The notes: generated from the letters alone by a model not told the origin. A stretch of 64,000 bases of DNA from JAXMCI01 sp046349435 (GCA_046349435.1 JAXMCI010000010.1:1-64000), one strand, 5' to 3'. Positions 17,246 to 26,260 are shown, counted from the stretch's first letter. Program-made: numbers and translations.

Positions 17246-18622
17246 ATGACCACACGAAAGGAACAGGAATACCTCCTGCAACAGGAGGGGCTGCGGCAGC
17301 TGCAGCGCGGCGGCATCGATCGCCGCGAGTTCCTGACGCGCAGCCTGGTGGCCGGCCTCGGGCTGGCCGGCGTCGGCGCGGTCGCCAAGTCGGGCATGCG
17401 GCCGGCCTGGGCCGCCGACCGGCCGCTGACCCCGACCTTCTACCAGTGGATCCAGGACCTGCACCCCGGAATCCCGGACGTCAACGCCAAGTTCCCCGGG
17501 ATCAACTACCAGATCGCGCCGGTCGAGGGTTTCGGCATCGAGCGCTTCGTCGCCGAGGCGAAGAACAAGCAGAGCACCTGGGACGTCTATGTCGGCCAGA
17601 CGCCGTTCGTCGAGATGTCGGCGATGGTCAAGGCGGACGTCATCGAGCCGTGGGACAAGTACATCCCGAAGGACGTGCTCGACGACATCATCCCGTCGAT
17701 CCGCGAGGAGTGCACGATCGACGGCAAGCTCTATGGCTGGCCGTTCCTGCTCGACGTGATCGGCATGGGCTGGCACTCCGGCATCACCAGCAAGGCCGGC
17801 GTCGCCGACTCGGCGCCCGCCACCTGGGATGACTTCAAGTCCGCCTCGAAGCAGATCGTCGATTCGAAGGCGGCTCCCTGGGGCGCCACCTTCGACAGCC
17901 ATGGCTGGCGCTCGGTGGCGCCGCTGACCCACAGCATGAGCACGAAGGTCTACACGCCGGACCACCTGTTCGACTTCACCAGCGAGCCCGCCATCGAGGC
18001 GCTGAAGCTGATGAAGGAGATCATGCCGATGGCCAACCCCGACATCCTCCTCGAGGGGGCGTCGGACGCCGGCGTCAACGGCACCCCGGACGAGGTCGCC
18101 TTCGCGGCGCAGCGCGTCGGCCTCTACTTCAAGTACTTCAACGCGCCGCTGCGCATGGCCGCCAACTGGGACGACCCGAAGCTGCTGCATCTCGGGCCGC
18201 TGCCGAAGTTCAAGAACGGCGAGGGCTCGACGGTGTTCTGGACCACCGGCTGCGCGCTCTTCAAGTACGGCCAGAACAAGGACAAGGCGGCCGAGTACAT
18301 CAAGGCGCTGACCTACGACCGGCAGATCTGGAAGGACTCGATCGTCGGCACCAAGAGCGGCCATCCCGGCCAGCTGCCGCCCTACAAGTCGATCTACGCG
18401 GACTGGGAGGCGAACAAGCCCGACTGGATGCCGGCCTTCGTGGCGCTGGTCCGTAGCCAGCTCGACAAGGCCAAGGCGATCGAGAACCACATCTTCGGCC
18501 TGCAGCAGTTCGTCATCGGCAAGCCGATCTGGGAGACCTACCTGAAGGGCGAGGAGCCCGACCCGAAGGTCGCCATGCAGAAGGTGATGGAGGCCGTCCA
18601 GGCCGAGATCAAGAAGGGTTAA
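17246..18622 (+). CDS. Sugar-type ABC transporter substrate-binding protein (SBP_bac_1), Tat signal
   Basis: A 458-residue family-1 extracellular solute-binding protein. A twin-arginine motif (DRREFLTRSLVAGLGLAGVG, ending near AWAAD) predicts Tat export. The mature part shows PTFYQWIQDLHPG, TWDVYVGQTPFVEMSAM, GWPFLLDVIGMGWHSG and the late GSTVFWTTGCALFKYGQNKDKAAEYIKAL, as in CUT1 sugar or polyol binders. The ATG at 17240 is only 1 nt from GGAGG, so I prefer the ATG at 17246 (7-nt spacing). Two permease genes follow after a hairpin. The ligand is unknown. Confidence 0.92.
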   Translation: MTTRKEQEYLLQQEGLRQLQRGGIDRREFLTRSLVAGLGLAGVGAVAKSGMRPAWAADRPLTPTFYQWIQDLHPGIPDVNAKFPGINYQIAPVEGFGIERFVAEAKNKQSTWDVYVGQTPFVEMSAMVKADVIEPWDKYIPKDVLDDIIPSIREECTIDGKLYGWPFLLDVIGMGWHSGITSKAGVADSAPATWDDFKSASKQIVDSKAAPWGATFDSHGWRSVAPLTHSMSTKVYTPDHLFDFTSEPAIEALKLMKEIMPMANPDILLEGASDAGVNGTPDEVAFAAQRVGLYFKYFNAPLRMAANWDDPKLLHLGPLPKFKNGEGSTVFWTTGCALFKYGQNKDKAAEYIKALTYDRQIWKDSIVGTKSGHPGQLPPYKSIYADWEANKPDWMPAFVALVRSQLDKAKAIENHIFGLQQFVIGKPIWETYLKGEEPDPKVAMQKVMEAVQAEIKKG

Positions 18623-18636
18623 CGGTCGACGACCGC

Positions 18637-18663
18637 GGGGACCGGGCCGTTCGTCCGGTCCCC
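18637..18663 (+). terminator. Hairpin between binding-protein and permease genes
   Basis: A perfect 9-bp stem GGGGACCGG / CCGGTCCCC with a 9-nt loop lies 15 nt after the binding-protein stop. It lacks a U-tract, so it probably stabilises the upstream mRNA 3' end or attenuates read-through, the usual way binding-protein levels exceed permease levels in such operons. Confidence 0.65.
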
Positions 18664-18763
18664 GCCTCTCCCCGATAAGACCTCAGGACAATCAGGAAGG
18701 CTCGATGCTCATTCTGGGCGCGCTCGGATATTTGCAGCGGCAGGGCCGGCAGGGCGGCCGCCC

Positions 18764-19720
18764 ATGACGCAGACCATCGCATCGGCCCGGCCGGTCGCCT
18801 ACCCCTCGCGCACGGGAGGCGCCGTGACGCGGCTGCGCCAGCAGCTCGGCATCTGGCTGTACCTGGCGCCGGCCCTGATCTTCTTCTTCGGCTACCAGGT
18901 GTGGCCGATCATCCGGGTGCTCTGGCTCAGCTTCACCGACTACCAGTTCCTCACCAACGAGCCGGCGAACTGGGTCTGGTTCCACAACTACGTCCAGGCG
19001 GTGCAGGATCCGCTGATGTGGCGCAGCCTGTGGCGCGCCGCGCTCTTCACCATCATGTTCCTGCCCGGGACGATCATCCTGCCGCTGTGGCTGGCGATCC
19101 TGGTCGACAAGGTGACCAACCAGCGGCTGGCCACCATCTACCGGGTCATCCTGCTGATCCCGGCGGTGATCCCGAGCACGCTGGTCTTCGTGCTCTGGAA
19201 GTGGATGTACAATTACCAGAGCGGCCCGATCAACCACTTCCTGGTCGACACGCTCGGCGTCTTCACCCTCTACAACGCGCCGCAATGGCTGGGCGGCACC
19301 GCCCTGACCCTGCCCTCGATCGCCATCATGGAGGTGTGGTGGGGGCTGGGATACCACACGATCTTCTTCATTGCCGGCCTGGCGGCCATCTCCAAGGACC
19401 TGCCGGAGGCCGCCCGCATCGACGGCGCCAGCGAGTGGCAGGTCTTCTGGCACATCACCCGGCCGCGGCTGGCGCCGATCATGATGATCCTGGTGGTGCT
19501 GCGCTTCGGCACGGCGATGGCCGTGATCGACGAGTACCTGATCTTCGGCGGCTTCAACCGCGCCTCGCCGACCTACACCTGGACCATCTTCATGTACGAC
19601 CAGGCCTTCAAGCAGGGCCTGTGGCGGCAGGGCTATGCGGCGGCGATCGGCATGATCGGCGCCGTGGCGATGATGTTCGTCATGATCCTGCTCATCCGCA
19701 TCTTCCGGCCGAAGGGCTGA
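18764..19720 (+). CDS. Sugar-type ABC transporter permease, MalF/UgpA-like
   Basis: A 318-residue CUT1 permease with six predicted membrane helices; the first is LGIWLYLAPALIFFFGYQVWPII. The EAA loop EAARIDGASEWQVFWHITRPRLAP, which contacts the ATPase, is intact at about residues 221-244. FNRASPTYTWTIFMYDQAF follows, typical of MalF-like subunits. It is separated from the binding-protein gene by 141 nt holding the hairpin and by only 5 nt from the second permease gene. No ATPase gene accompanies it. Confidence 0.94.
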   Translation: MTQTIASARPVAYPSRTGGAVTRLRQQLGIWLYLAPALIFFFGYQVWPIIRVLWLSFTDYQFLTNEPANWVWFHNYVQAVQDPLMWRSLWRAALFTIMFLPGTIILPLWLAILVDKVTNQRLATIYRVILLIPAVIPSTLVFVLWKWMYNYQSGPINHFLVDTLGVFTLYNAPQWLGGTALTLPSIAIMEVWWGLGYHTIFFIAGLAAISKDLPEAARIDGASEWQVFWHITRPRLAPIMMILVVLRFGTAMAVIDEYLIFGGFNRASPTYTWTIFMYDQAFKQGLWRQGYAAAIGMIGAVAMMFVMILLIRIFRPKG

Positions 19721-19725
19721 TCCGC

Positions 19726-20607
19726 ATGGCTGAGAACATCGTCCGCGGCGTCGTGGCACGGCCGCGCCAGAGCTGGCTCGAGCGCAACCGCAGCGTCGTC
19801 GTCCGCCACACCGTCATCAACTTCTTCAACCTCATCATCCTGCTGCCGCTGGCCTGGGTGCTGATGATGTCGTTCAAGTCGCTGCCCGACGCGATGCGCG
19901 GCGACTTCTGGCCGCGCAGCTTCGACTTCACGCACTACAGCTTCGTGTTCGAGCGGATCAGCGACCTGCCGACCAACCTCTTCAACAGCATCTACGTCAC
20001 GACGGCGACCGTCCTGCTGACCACGACGTTCGCGGTGCTCGCCGGCTACGCGCTGGTGCATCTGCGGCCCAGGGGCGCCGGGCTGGTGATCGTGCTGCTG
20101 CTGGTCTCGCTCTACTTCCCGGTTCGCGTCGTCTCGCTGATCAGCATCTACGAGACGCAGCGCTTCCTCGGCCTGATCAACGTCACCAGCGGCCTGATCC
20201 TGCCCTACATCACGCTGCAGCTCGCCATCAGCATCCTGGTGATGCGCAGCATGTTCCAGCTGGTGCCGCACGAGATGATCGAGGCGGCGCGGATCGACGG
20301 CGCCGGCCAGCTCTACACGCTGTGGAAGATCGGGCTGCCGATGGTGCGCAACGGCCTCGTGGTGATCTTCATCGTCAACTTCGTCACCGCCTGGGGCGAG
20401 TACCTGCTCGGCGTGACGCTGATCGACGACCAGGCGAAGCGGACCATGCCGGTCGTGCTGGCCGCCGCCCAGGGCGGCCAGGGCTACTGGGCCTGGCCGA
20501 ACCTCGCCGCCGTCTACGTCATCGTCGTCACCCCCGGCATCATCGCCTTCACCTTCGCCCAGCGCCTGTTCTTCAAGGGCCTGATGGAAGGCGTGATGAA
20601 GGGCTAG
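19726..20607 (+). CDS. Sugar-type ABC transporter permease, MalG/UgpE-like
   Basis: A 293-residue CUT1 permease. It starts MAENIVRG after a 5-nt gap. Helices include VINFFNLIILLPLAWVLMMSF and VLLTTTFAVLAGYALVHL; the EAA loop is EAARIDGAGQLYTLWKIGLPMVRNG. The MalG-type ending TFAQRLFFKGLMEGVMKG is present. It pairs with the preceding MalF-like subunit. The following gene encodes an oxidoreductase rather than an ATPase, so a shared ATPase encoded elsewhere must energise the transporter if it is functional. Confidence 0.94.
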   Translation: MAENIVRGVVARPRQSWLERNRSVVVRHTVINFFNLIILLPLAWVLMMSFKSLPDAMRGDFWPRSFDFTHYSFVFERISDLPTNLFNSIYVTTATVLLTTTFAVLAGYALVHLRPRGAGLVIVLLLVSLYFPVRVVSLISIYETQRFLGLINVTSGLILPYITLQLAISILVMRSMFQLVPHEMIEAARIDGAGQLYTLWKIGLPMVRNGLVVIFIVNFVTAWGEYLLGVTLIDDQAKRTMPVVLAAAQGGQGYWAWPNLAAVYVIVVTPGIIAFTFAQRLFFKGLMEGVMKG

Positions 20608-20761
20608 CGCGTCGCCGCCGGGATCGCGTCGGCGCGCGAGGATCGCGTCGGCCGCTCCTGTCGGCAGCTCGGTCGACAGGGGGCATGACGCGGCCGGCGG
20701 CGGCGTCTATGCTGCCGCCCCGGGCGGGAGGCCCGGGCGAAAAACAAGTCGAGGACGAGCC

Positions 20762-21853
20762 ATGGCTGGGAAGAAGGTCAAGGTCCTGGTGGTCGGCGTC
20801 GGCAACATGGGACGCAGCCACGCGCTGGCCTACAAGGCGAATGACGGGTTCGAGCTGGTCGGGCTGATGAGCCGCACGATCCGCGGCCGCAACGACCTGC
20901 CGGAGGCGCTGGCCGACGTGCCGCGCTTCGAGGATTTCGACGAGGCGATGCGCACGGCCAGGCCGGACGCCGTGTCGATCAACACCTATCCCGACACCCA
21001 CGCCAGCTATGCCCTCAAGGCGTTCGACGCCGGCTGCCATGTCTTCATGGAGAAGCCGATCGCGACCAACGCGGCCGACGCCCAGAAGGTGGTCGACCGG
21101 GCGCGCGCCACCGGCCGCAAGCTGGTGATCGGCTACATCCTGCGCGTCCATCCCTCCTGGGCCAAGTTCGTCGAGGTCAGCCGCACGCTGGGCAAGCCGC
21201 TGGTGATGCGCATGAACCTCAACCAGCAGAGCAGCGGCCCGGCCTGGAACTGGCACAAGAACCTGATGGAGTCGCTGTCGCCGCTGGTCGATTGCGGCGT
21301 CCACTATGTCGACGTGATGTGCCAGATGACCGGCGCCAAGCCGGTCCGCGTGCACGGCATCGGCGCCCACCTCAGCAACGAGGTCAAGATCTACAACTAC
21401 GGCGCCCTGCAGGTCGTCTTCGACGACGGCTCGGTCGGCTGGTACGAGGCCGGCTGGGGCCCGATGATGAGCGAGGTCGCCTACTTCGTGAAGGACGTGG
21501 TCGGCCCGAAGGGCTGCGTCAGCATCGTCGTGCCGCAGGAGGGCCAGAAGGAGGCGAAGCTCGACGGGCTGTCGGACTCCGCGGACATCGACCAGCACAC
21601 GAAGACCAATGCGCTGAAGGTGCACTCGGCGGAGATCGACGCCAGCAACAACTTCGTCAAGCGCGACGAATGGATCAACATGGCGGACGAGCCCGATCAC
21701 CAGGAGCTCTGCAACCGCGAGCAGGCCTTCTTCCTCAAGGCGATCCGCGAGGATCTCGACCTCGGGGCATCGATGGACGACGCGGTCAACTCGCTGCGCA
21801 TCGTGCTGGCCGCCGACGAGAGCATCCGAACGCGCCGCGCCGTCGAGCTCTAG
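20762..21853 (+). CDS. Gfo/Idh/MocA-family oxidoreductase
   Basis: A 363-residue NAD(P)-dependent dehydrogenase of the glucose-fructose oxidoreductase/inositol dehydrogenase/MocA family. The Rossmann nucleotide site is VLVVGVGNMGRSHALAYKAN; DAVSINTYPDTHASYALKAFDAGCHVFMEKPIATN contains the EKP motif with its catalytic Lys. The C-terminal domain carries DCGVHYVDVMCQMTG, with the usual catalytic His. It follows the sugar transporter by 154 nt and probably oxidises the imported sugar or polyol (myo-inositol-like compounds are common substrates). The specific substrate is not deducible. Confidence 0.93.
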   Translation: MAGKKVKVLVVGVGNMGRSHALAYKANDGFELVGLMSRTIRGRNDLPEALADVPRFEDFDEAMRTARPDAVSINTYPDTHASYALKAFDAGCHVFMEKPIATNAADAQKVVDRARATGRKLVIGYILRVHPSWAKFVEVSRTLGKPLVMRMNLNQQSSGPAWNWHKNLMESLSPLVDCGVHYVDVMCQMTGAKPVRVHGIGAHLSNEVKIYNYGALQVVFDDGSVGWYEAGWGPMMSEVAYFVKDVVGPKGCVSIVVPQEGQKEAKLDGLSDSADIDQHTKTNALKVHSAEIDASNNFVKRDEWINMADEPDHQELCNREQAFFLKAIREDLDLGASMDDAVNSLRIVLAADESIRTRRAVEL

Positions 21854-21870
21854 GGACGCCAAGGACAGGG

Positions 21871-23016
21871 ATGACCGGGGAGGCAGAGGACCGGCCGGGC
21901 CGCCGGGTCAGCCGCCGCTGGCTGCTGCGTGCCGCCGGGTCCGGGGTCGCCGCCCTGTCGCTCGGCGCCGGCTCGGGGCTGCGGCCGCGGCCCGCCGCCG
22001 CATTCGAGCGGACGGTGCGCTGGGTGTCGCCGCGCGGCAACATCGAGGTGCTCGACGACTATCCCTACTGGGTGGCCAAGAAGTTCGGCTATTTCGGCGA
22101 CATCGCGACGACCCTGGAGCCGGGCCCGATGGAGGCCGCGGCCTGCGTCAGGCTGGTCGACCAGGACCAGTCGGACCTCGGCTATCCGTCGCCGGGGGTC
22201 TTCTCGACCGGCCTCGGCCAGGGGATGAAGCTGGTCTCGGTATGGCAGATGGGCGCCACCGACCTGTTCGACTTCGCCTTCCGGAAGGGGGAGGCGCCGG
22301 GGTCGTTGCGGGACCTCCAGGGCAAGACGATCGCGCTCGCCAGCATCGAGTGGAAGACCATCTCCGATCCGATGTTCGCCCAGGCCGGCATCGAGCCGGC
22401 GTCGATCAAGTACGCCGAGGCGGGACCGGGCTGGGGCCAGGCGCTGGCGCAGGGCCAGGCCGATGCCGCGCTGTCCTGGGAGGGCCTGCGCGCGCAGTGG
22501 CGCGGCCAGGGCCTCGACTTCGACTACCTGCTCGGCCGCGACATCTCGCGCTTCCCGGCCAACAGCTTCGTCATGCGCCGGGCCGATTTCGAGGACGCGT
22601 CGAGGACCTCGCTCTACGAGAGCTATCTGCGGGCCTGGGCGATGGGGCTGGAATTCGGCCACCAGAATCCGCGGGCGGCCACCCACATCGTCATGACCCA
22701 GTTCCCGGGACTGCAGCTGAAGCCCGACATCGCCACCGAGTCGATGATGGAGCTCGCCAGCGTGTTCCGCGGCGACTTCGCCAAGCGCCAGGGCTGGGGC
22801 TGGCACGACCTCGACAGCTGGCGGCTGTTCCTGAAGACGGTCAGGGACATCGGCCAGATCACCGTCGACCTCAAGGCCGAGGACGTGATCAAGAACGACT
22901 TCGTCGCGGCGGCCAACAGGCTGGACGCGGCCCGGGTCAAGGCCGACGCCGACGCCTATGAGCTGCCGGACGACTACAAGGCGGTCGACGTCGAGGCGAT
23001 CCACGTGCGGCTGTAG
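21871..23016 (+). CDS. NMT1/THI5-like (SsuA/NrtA-type) ABC substrate-binding protein
   Basis: A 381-residue periplasmic binding protein. It has a twin-arginine leader (VSRRWLLRAAGSGVAALS) and then VRWVSPRGNIEVLDDYPYWVAKKFGYFGD, the standard NMT1-family opening. Later segments DLQGKTIALASIEWKTISDPMFAQAGI and GQALAQGQADAALSWEGLRAQW match aliphatic-sulfonate/nitrate/pyrimidine-precursor binders. It begins 17 nt after the oxidoreductase stop, so it is in the same operon, yet no cognate permease or ATPase is nearby, and a second binding protein of a different class is unusual here. Ligand unknown. Confidence 0.92.
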   Translation: MTGEAEDRPGRRVSRRWLLRAAGSGVAALSLGAGSGLRPRPAAAFERTVRWVSPRGNIEVLDDYPYWVAKKFGYFGDIATTLEPGPMEAAACVRLVDQDQSDLGYPSPGVFSTGLGQGMKLVSVWQMGATDLFDFAFRKGEAPGSLRDLQGKTIALASIEWKTISDPMFAQAGIEPASIKYAEAGPGWGQALAQGQADAALSWEGLRAQWRGQGLDFDYLLGRDISRFPANSFVMRRADFEDASRTSLYESYLRAWAMGLEFGHQNPRAATHIVMTQFPGLQLKPDIATESMMELASVFRGDFAKRQGWGWHDLDSWRLFLKTVRDIGQITVDLKAEDVIKNDFVAAANRLDAARVKADADAYELPDDYKAVDVEAIHVRL

Positions 23017-23043
23017 CCGCCGGCCTCTGCAGGTTGCCCACTA

Positions 23044-23343
23044 TTGCCTGAGCACCGGAGCTACTTCGTTTATCTGCTCGCGAGCGGCGCCCGCGGCACG
23101 CTCTATATCGGGATGACCTCGGACCTCATGCACCGCGTCTGGCAGCACAAGGCGAAGGCCATCCCCGGATTCACCAAAAGATATGGTTGCGACCGGCTCG
23201 TCTGGTTCGAGCAGCACGACACGCCAGAGGGCGCCATCCGCCGCGAGAAGCAGATCAAGGAGTGGCGCAGGGCGTGGAAGATCGAGCTGGTCGAGACGAC
23301 AAACCCGCACTGGGTAGACCTTTTTCCAGGCATGGTCGGATAG
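23044..23343 (+). CDS. GIY-YIG nuclease family protein (UPF0213/YhbQ-like)
   Basis: A 99-residue single-domain GIY-YIG protein. The domain opens SYFVYLLASGARGTLYIGMTSDLMHRVWQHK, with the variant GIY (VYL) and YIG motifs, the catalytic Arg in MHRV, and the metal-binding Glu in EGAIRREKQIKEWRRAWK; it ends NPHWVDLF. No ATG precedes the domain, so the start must be the TTG at 23044. A palindromic REP doublet begins 15 nt after its stop. Proteins of this type are commonly multicopy in alphaproteobacterial genomes. A nuclease role in repeat mobility or repair is inference. Confidence 0.9.
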   Translation: MPEHRSYFVYLLASGARGTLYIGMTSDLMHRVWQHKAKAIPGFTKRYGCDRLVWFEQHDTPEGAIRREKQIKEWRRAWKIELVETTNPHWVDLFPGMVG

Positions 23344-23357
23344 GCCCCACTCACGTT

Positions 23358-23561
23358 GTCATCCCGGCGAAAGCCGGGATCCATCGTCCCGCATCGCGCT
23401 GGCGGAGGCATGGATCCCGGCTTTCGCCGGGATGACGATGTTGAGGGCATTGCCTGCGACTTGGCTCACGTTGTCCCGGCAGCCCCCAGCTTGTCATCCC
23501 GGCGAAAGCCGGGATCCATGTCGCCGGGCGACGGGCGGCGCCGATCCCGGCTTTCGTCGGG
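23358..23561. repeat. Cluster of four REP-like palindromes (BIME-type) in a 334-nt gene-free stretch
   Basis: A 27-bp unit with core CCCGGCGAAAGCCGGGAT occurs at 23358-23384 (forward), 23410-23436 (inverted) and 23493-23519 (forward), with a degraded inverted copy at 23543-23561. The first two face each other across 25 nt and would fold into a long hairpin. Each unit is itself palindromic (ATCCCGGC/GCCGGGAT around GAAA). The stretch 23344-23677 contains no other feature I can support. Confidence 0.9.
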
Positions 23562-23677
23562 CCGGCCGGCGGCGGGCGTGGAACCTTGCCGCAGGATTGA
23601 CGCCGCTGCCGACCGCATCCGGCGGCTTGCCCCGGGCTGCGCCGCTCCGCTACCGTCGCCGCATTGGGGGTGCTGCG

Positions 23678-23854
23678 ATGTGGGTGACGATCGGGTTGCA
23701 GGGGGCGCTGCTGGCCGTGGTCGCGGCGGCGCTGGCGGCGAGCCTGTGGCTGCCGGCCCGGGTGCTGGCGGCGGAGCGCCGGCGGCGGCCGGCGCCGGTG
23801 CGGCGGGCGGACAACGTCGTCGAGCTGGCGGCGTGGCGGGCGCGGCGGCGCTGA
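23678..23854 (+). CDS. Small hypothetical membrane protein, 58 residues
   Basis: A short open frame starting MWVTIGLQGALLAVVAAALAAS, a single hydrophobic helix of about 20 residues, followed by an Arg-rich cytoplasmic-type tail (ERRRRPAPVRRADNV...AWRARRR). TTGGGGG lies 6-12 nt upstream of the ATG. It is convergent with the aldehyde dehydrogenase gene, their stops being 3 nt apart, and directly downstream of the REP cluster. I recognise no family; the membrane helix and positive-inside tail make it a plausible real gene, but it could be chance. Confidence 0.45.
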   Translation: MWVTIGLQGALLAVVAAALAASLWLPARVLAAERRRRPAPVRRADNVVELAAWRARRR

Positions 23855-23857
23855 GGC

Positions 23858-26260
23858 TCACTCGCCGTAGGGCACCCAGACGTTCTTGACCTGGGTGGCG
23901 TGGCGCAGGAAGGCGCGGCCCTCGCCCTGGGCGGGGTCGAGCCAGTCGCGGTCGCGCCCGTCATCGACGAAGGTCCGCTTGAGGTTGCCGGCGGAGGCCT
24001 CCTCGACCATGCGGCTGCCCTCCGCCGACCCGAAGTACCAGACCGCATCGACCTCGTCGTGCTCGGCCAGCACCCGGGCGAGCGGGTCGCGCGGGCCGGT
24101 GACGATGTTGACCACGCCGGCCGGCACGTCCGAGGTGTCGAGCACCTGGTAGAGGTCGGTGGCGGAGAGCGGGTGGCGCTCGCTCGGCACCGCCACGACC
24201 CGGTTGCCCATGGCGATGGCCGGCGCCACCAGGCTGACCAGCCCGAGCAGCGGCCAGGCCGTCGGGCAGGCGATGCCGACGATGCCGACCGGCTCGTGCA
24301 GGGCGATGGCGATGCCGCGCAGCGGCGGCTGGTGCACCGCGCCCTCGAACTTGTCGGCCCAGGCGCCGTAGGAAAACAGCCTGGCGACGGCCGCCGCCAC
24401 CTCGGCCTCGGCCCGCCGCCGCGAGCGGCCGGTCATCGCCGCGATGCGATCGCGGAACTCGGCGGCGCGCGCCTCCAGGTTCTCGGCGAGATAGTAGATC
24501 ACCTGGGCCCGGCCGTGCGCGGCCATGCGGGCCCAACCCTCCGCCTTGCGCGCCGCCTCGACGGCGTTGCGGATGTCCTTGCGATCGCCGCTGCCGACCT
24601 CGCCGAGCAGGCGGCCGTCGGGGGCCAGCACCGGCCGGCTGTAGCCGCCGTCGGGCCGCGCCTGCCGGCCGTCGATATAGAGCTTCGCGGTCCGGTCGAT
24701 CGCCGGCAGCCCGGCCGCAGAAGCCGGCAGCCGGGCTTCGGGCAGACGGGCCTCTGGCAGCGGCGGCTCAGGCGGCAGCGCCGGCAGCCGCCGCTCGAAG
24801 CGCGGCCGGAGGTAGTCGAGGAAGCCCTCGCGCCCGCCCTCGCGGCCGAAGCCGCTCTCGCGCACGCCGCCGAAGCCGCAGGCGGCGTCGAGCAGGTTGG
24901 TGGCGTTGACCCAGACGACGCCGCAGCGCAGCTTCGGCGCGACGTCGAGCGCCAGGTTGACGTTCTCCGTCCAGACGCTGGCGGCCAGCCCGTAGCGGGT
25001 ATTGTTGGCGAGCTGCACCGCCTCGGCCGGCGTGCGGAAGGTCATCGCCACCAGCACCGGGCCGAAGATCTCGACCTGGGCCAGCGTCGAGGCGGGCTCG
25101 ACCTCGGTGAAGAGGGTGGGGGGATAGAAGCAGCCTTCGGCCGGGCAGGTCCGGCTCGGCTGCCAGCGGCGCGCGCCCTCCGCCATGCCCTGCGCCACCA
25201 GCGCCTCGATGCGCGCCAGCTGCACCGGTGCCACGATGGCGCCCATGTCGATCGCCTTGTCGAGCGGGTCGCCGACCCGCAGCGTCTCCATGCGCGCCTT
25301 CAGCTTGGCGACCATGCGCTCGGCGACGCCCTCCTGCAGCAGCAGGCGCGAGCCGGCGCAGCAGACCTGGCCCTGGTTGAGCCAGATCGCGTCGACCACC
25401 CCCTCGACCGCGCTGTCGAGGTCGGCATCCTCGAAGACGATGAAGGGCGACTTGCCGCCGAGCTCCAGCGCCAGCGCCTTGCCGCTGCCGGCGGTGGCGC
25501 GGCGGATGGCGCGGCCGACCTCGGTCGAGCCGGTGAAGGCGACCTTGTCGATGCCGGCGTGGCGCACCAGCCGCTCGCCGACCGCGCCGTCGCCGGTGAC
25601 GATGTTGACGACCCCCGGCGGCAGCCCCGCCTCCTGGCAGAGCTCGGCCAACCTGAGCGCGGTCAGGCTGGTGAGCTCGGCCGGCTTCAGCACCACCGTG
25701 TTGCCGGCGGCGATCGCCGGCGCGATCTTCCAGGCGAGCATCAGCAGCGGGAAGTTCCAGGGGATGACCTGCCCGATCACGCCGATCGGCTCCTGGTCGG
25801 GCAGCTCGCTCGCCATCAGCTGCGCCCAGCCGGCATGGTGGTAGAAATGCCGCGCCACCAGCGGCAGGTCGATGTCGCGGCTCTCCCGGATCGCCTTGCC
25901 GTTGTCGATCGTCTCGAGCGTGGCGAGCAGCCGGGCGTGGCGCTGCACCAGCCGGGCGAGCGCGTAGAGGTAGCGGGCGCGGCCATGGCCGCCGAGCGCG
26001 GCCCAGCCGGGCTGCGCGGCGCGGGCGGCGGCGACGGCCGCGTCGATGTCGCGTGCATCGGCCTGGGTCAGGCTCGCCAGCACCTTGCCGGTGGCGGGCT
26101 CGATCGTGTCGAAGCGCGCCTTGCCGGACGAGCGCCGCCAGGCGCCGCCGACGAAGAGGTCGAAGCGCGCGCCGTGCCCGGCGATCCAGGCGCGGGCCGG
26201 CCCGTCGCTCTCGGGCGCCGGGCCGTATTCCATCGTGTCGAAGATCTCGGCGACGCTCAA
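23858..26260 (-). CDS. ALDH16-type double-domain aldehyde dehydrogenase
   Basis: An 800-residue NAD(P)-dependent aldehyde dehydrogenase. Domain 1 (residues about 30-500) is a complete ALDH: VIGQVIPWNFPLLMLAWKIAPA, the catalytic Glu in LELGGKSPF, and the catalytic Cys in NQGQVCCAGSRL. Domain 2 (about 525-800) repeats the nucleotide-binding half (EPVGIVGIACPTAWPLLGLVSLVAPAIAMGN...VVNIVTG) but ends before any catalytic-Cys region, so it is non-catalytic. This layout is that of ALDH16. The deoC stop lies 31 nt upstream; together they could turn deoxyribose-5-P into acetaldehyde and then acetate, although the true ALDH16 substrate is uncertain. Confidence 0.93.
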   Translation of the reverse strand: MSVAEIFDTMEYGPAPESDGPARAWIAGHGARFDLFVGGAWRRSSGKARFDTIEPATGKVLASLTQADARDIDAAVAAARAAQPGWAALGGHGRARYLYALARLVQRHARLLATLETIDNGKAIRESRDIDLPLVARHFYHHAGWAQLMASELPDQEPIGVIGQVIPWNFPLLMLAWKIAPAIAAGNTVVLKPAELTSLTALRLAELCQEAGLPPGVVNIVTGDGAVGERLVRHAGIDKVAFTGSTEVGRAIRRATAGSGKALALELGGKSPFIVFEDADLDSAVEGVVDAIWLNQGQVCCAGSRLLLQEGVAERMVAKLKARMETLRVGDPLDKAIDMGAIVAPVQLARIEALVAQGMAEGARRWQPSRTCPAEGCFYPPTLFTEVEPASTLAQVEIFGPVLVAMTFRTPAEAVQLANNTRYGLAASVWTENVNLALDVAPKLRCGVVWVNATNLLDAACGFGGVRESGFGREGGREGFLDYLRPRFERRLPALPPEPPLPEARLPEARLPASAAGLPAIDRTAKLYIDGRQARPDGGYSRPVLAPDGRLLGEVGSGDRKDIRNAVEAARKAEGWARMAAHGRAQVIYYLAENLEARAAEFRDRIAAMTGRSRRRAEAEVAAAVARLFSYGAWADKFEGAVHQPPLRGIAIALHEPVGIVGIACPTAWPLLGLVSLVAPAIAMGNRVVAVPSERHPLSATDLYQVLDTSDVPAGVVNIVTGPRDPLARVLAEHDEVDAVWYFGSAEGSRMVEEASAGNLKRTFVDDGRDRDWLDPAQGEGRAFLRHATQVKNVWVPYGE

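Noticed and set aside
23358..23561. Possible CRISPR array
   Set aside because: Only four copies, in both orientations, palindromic, with irregular spacing and no cas genes.
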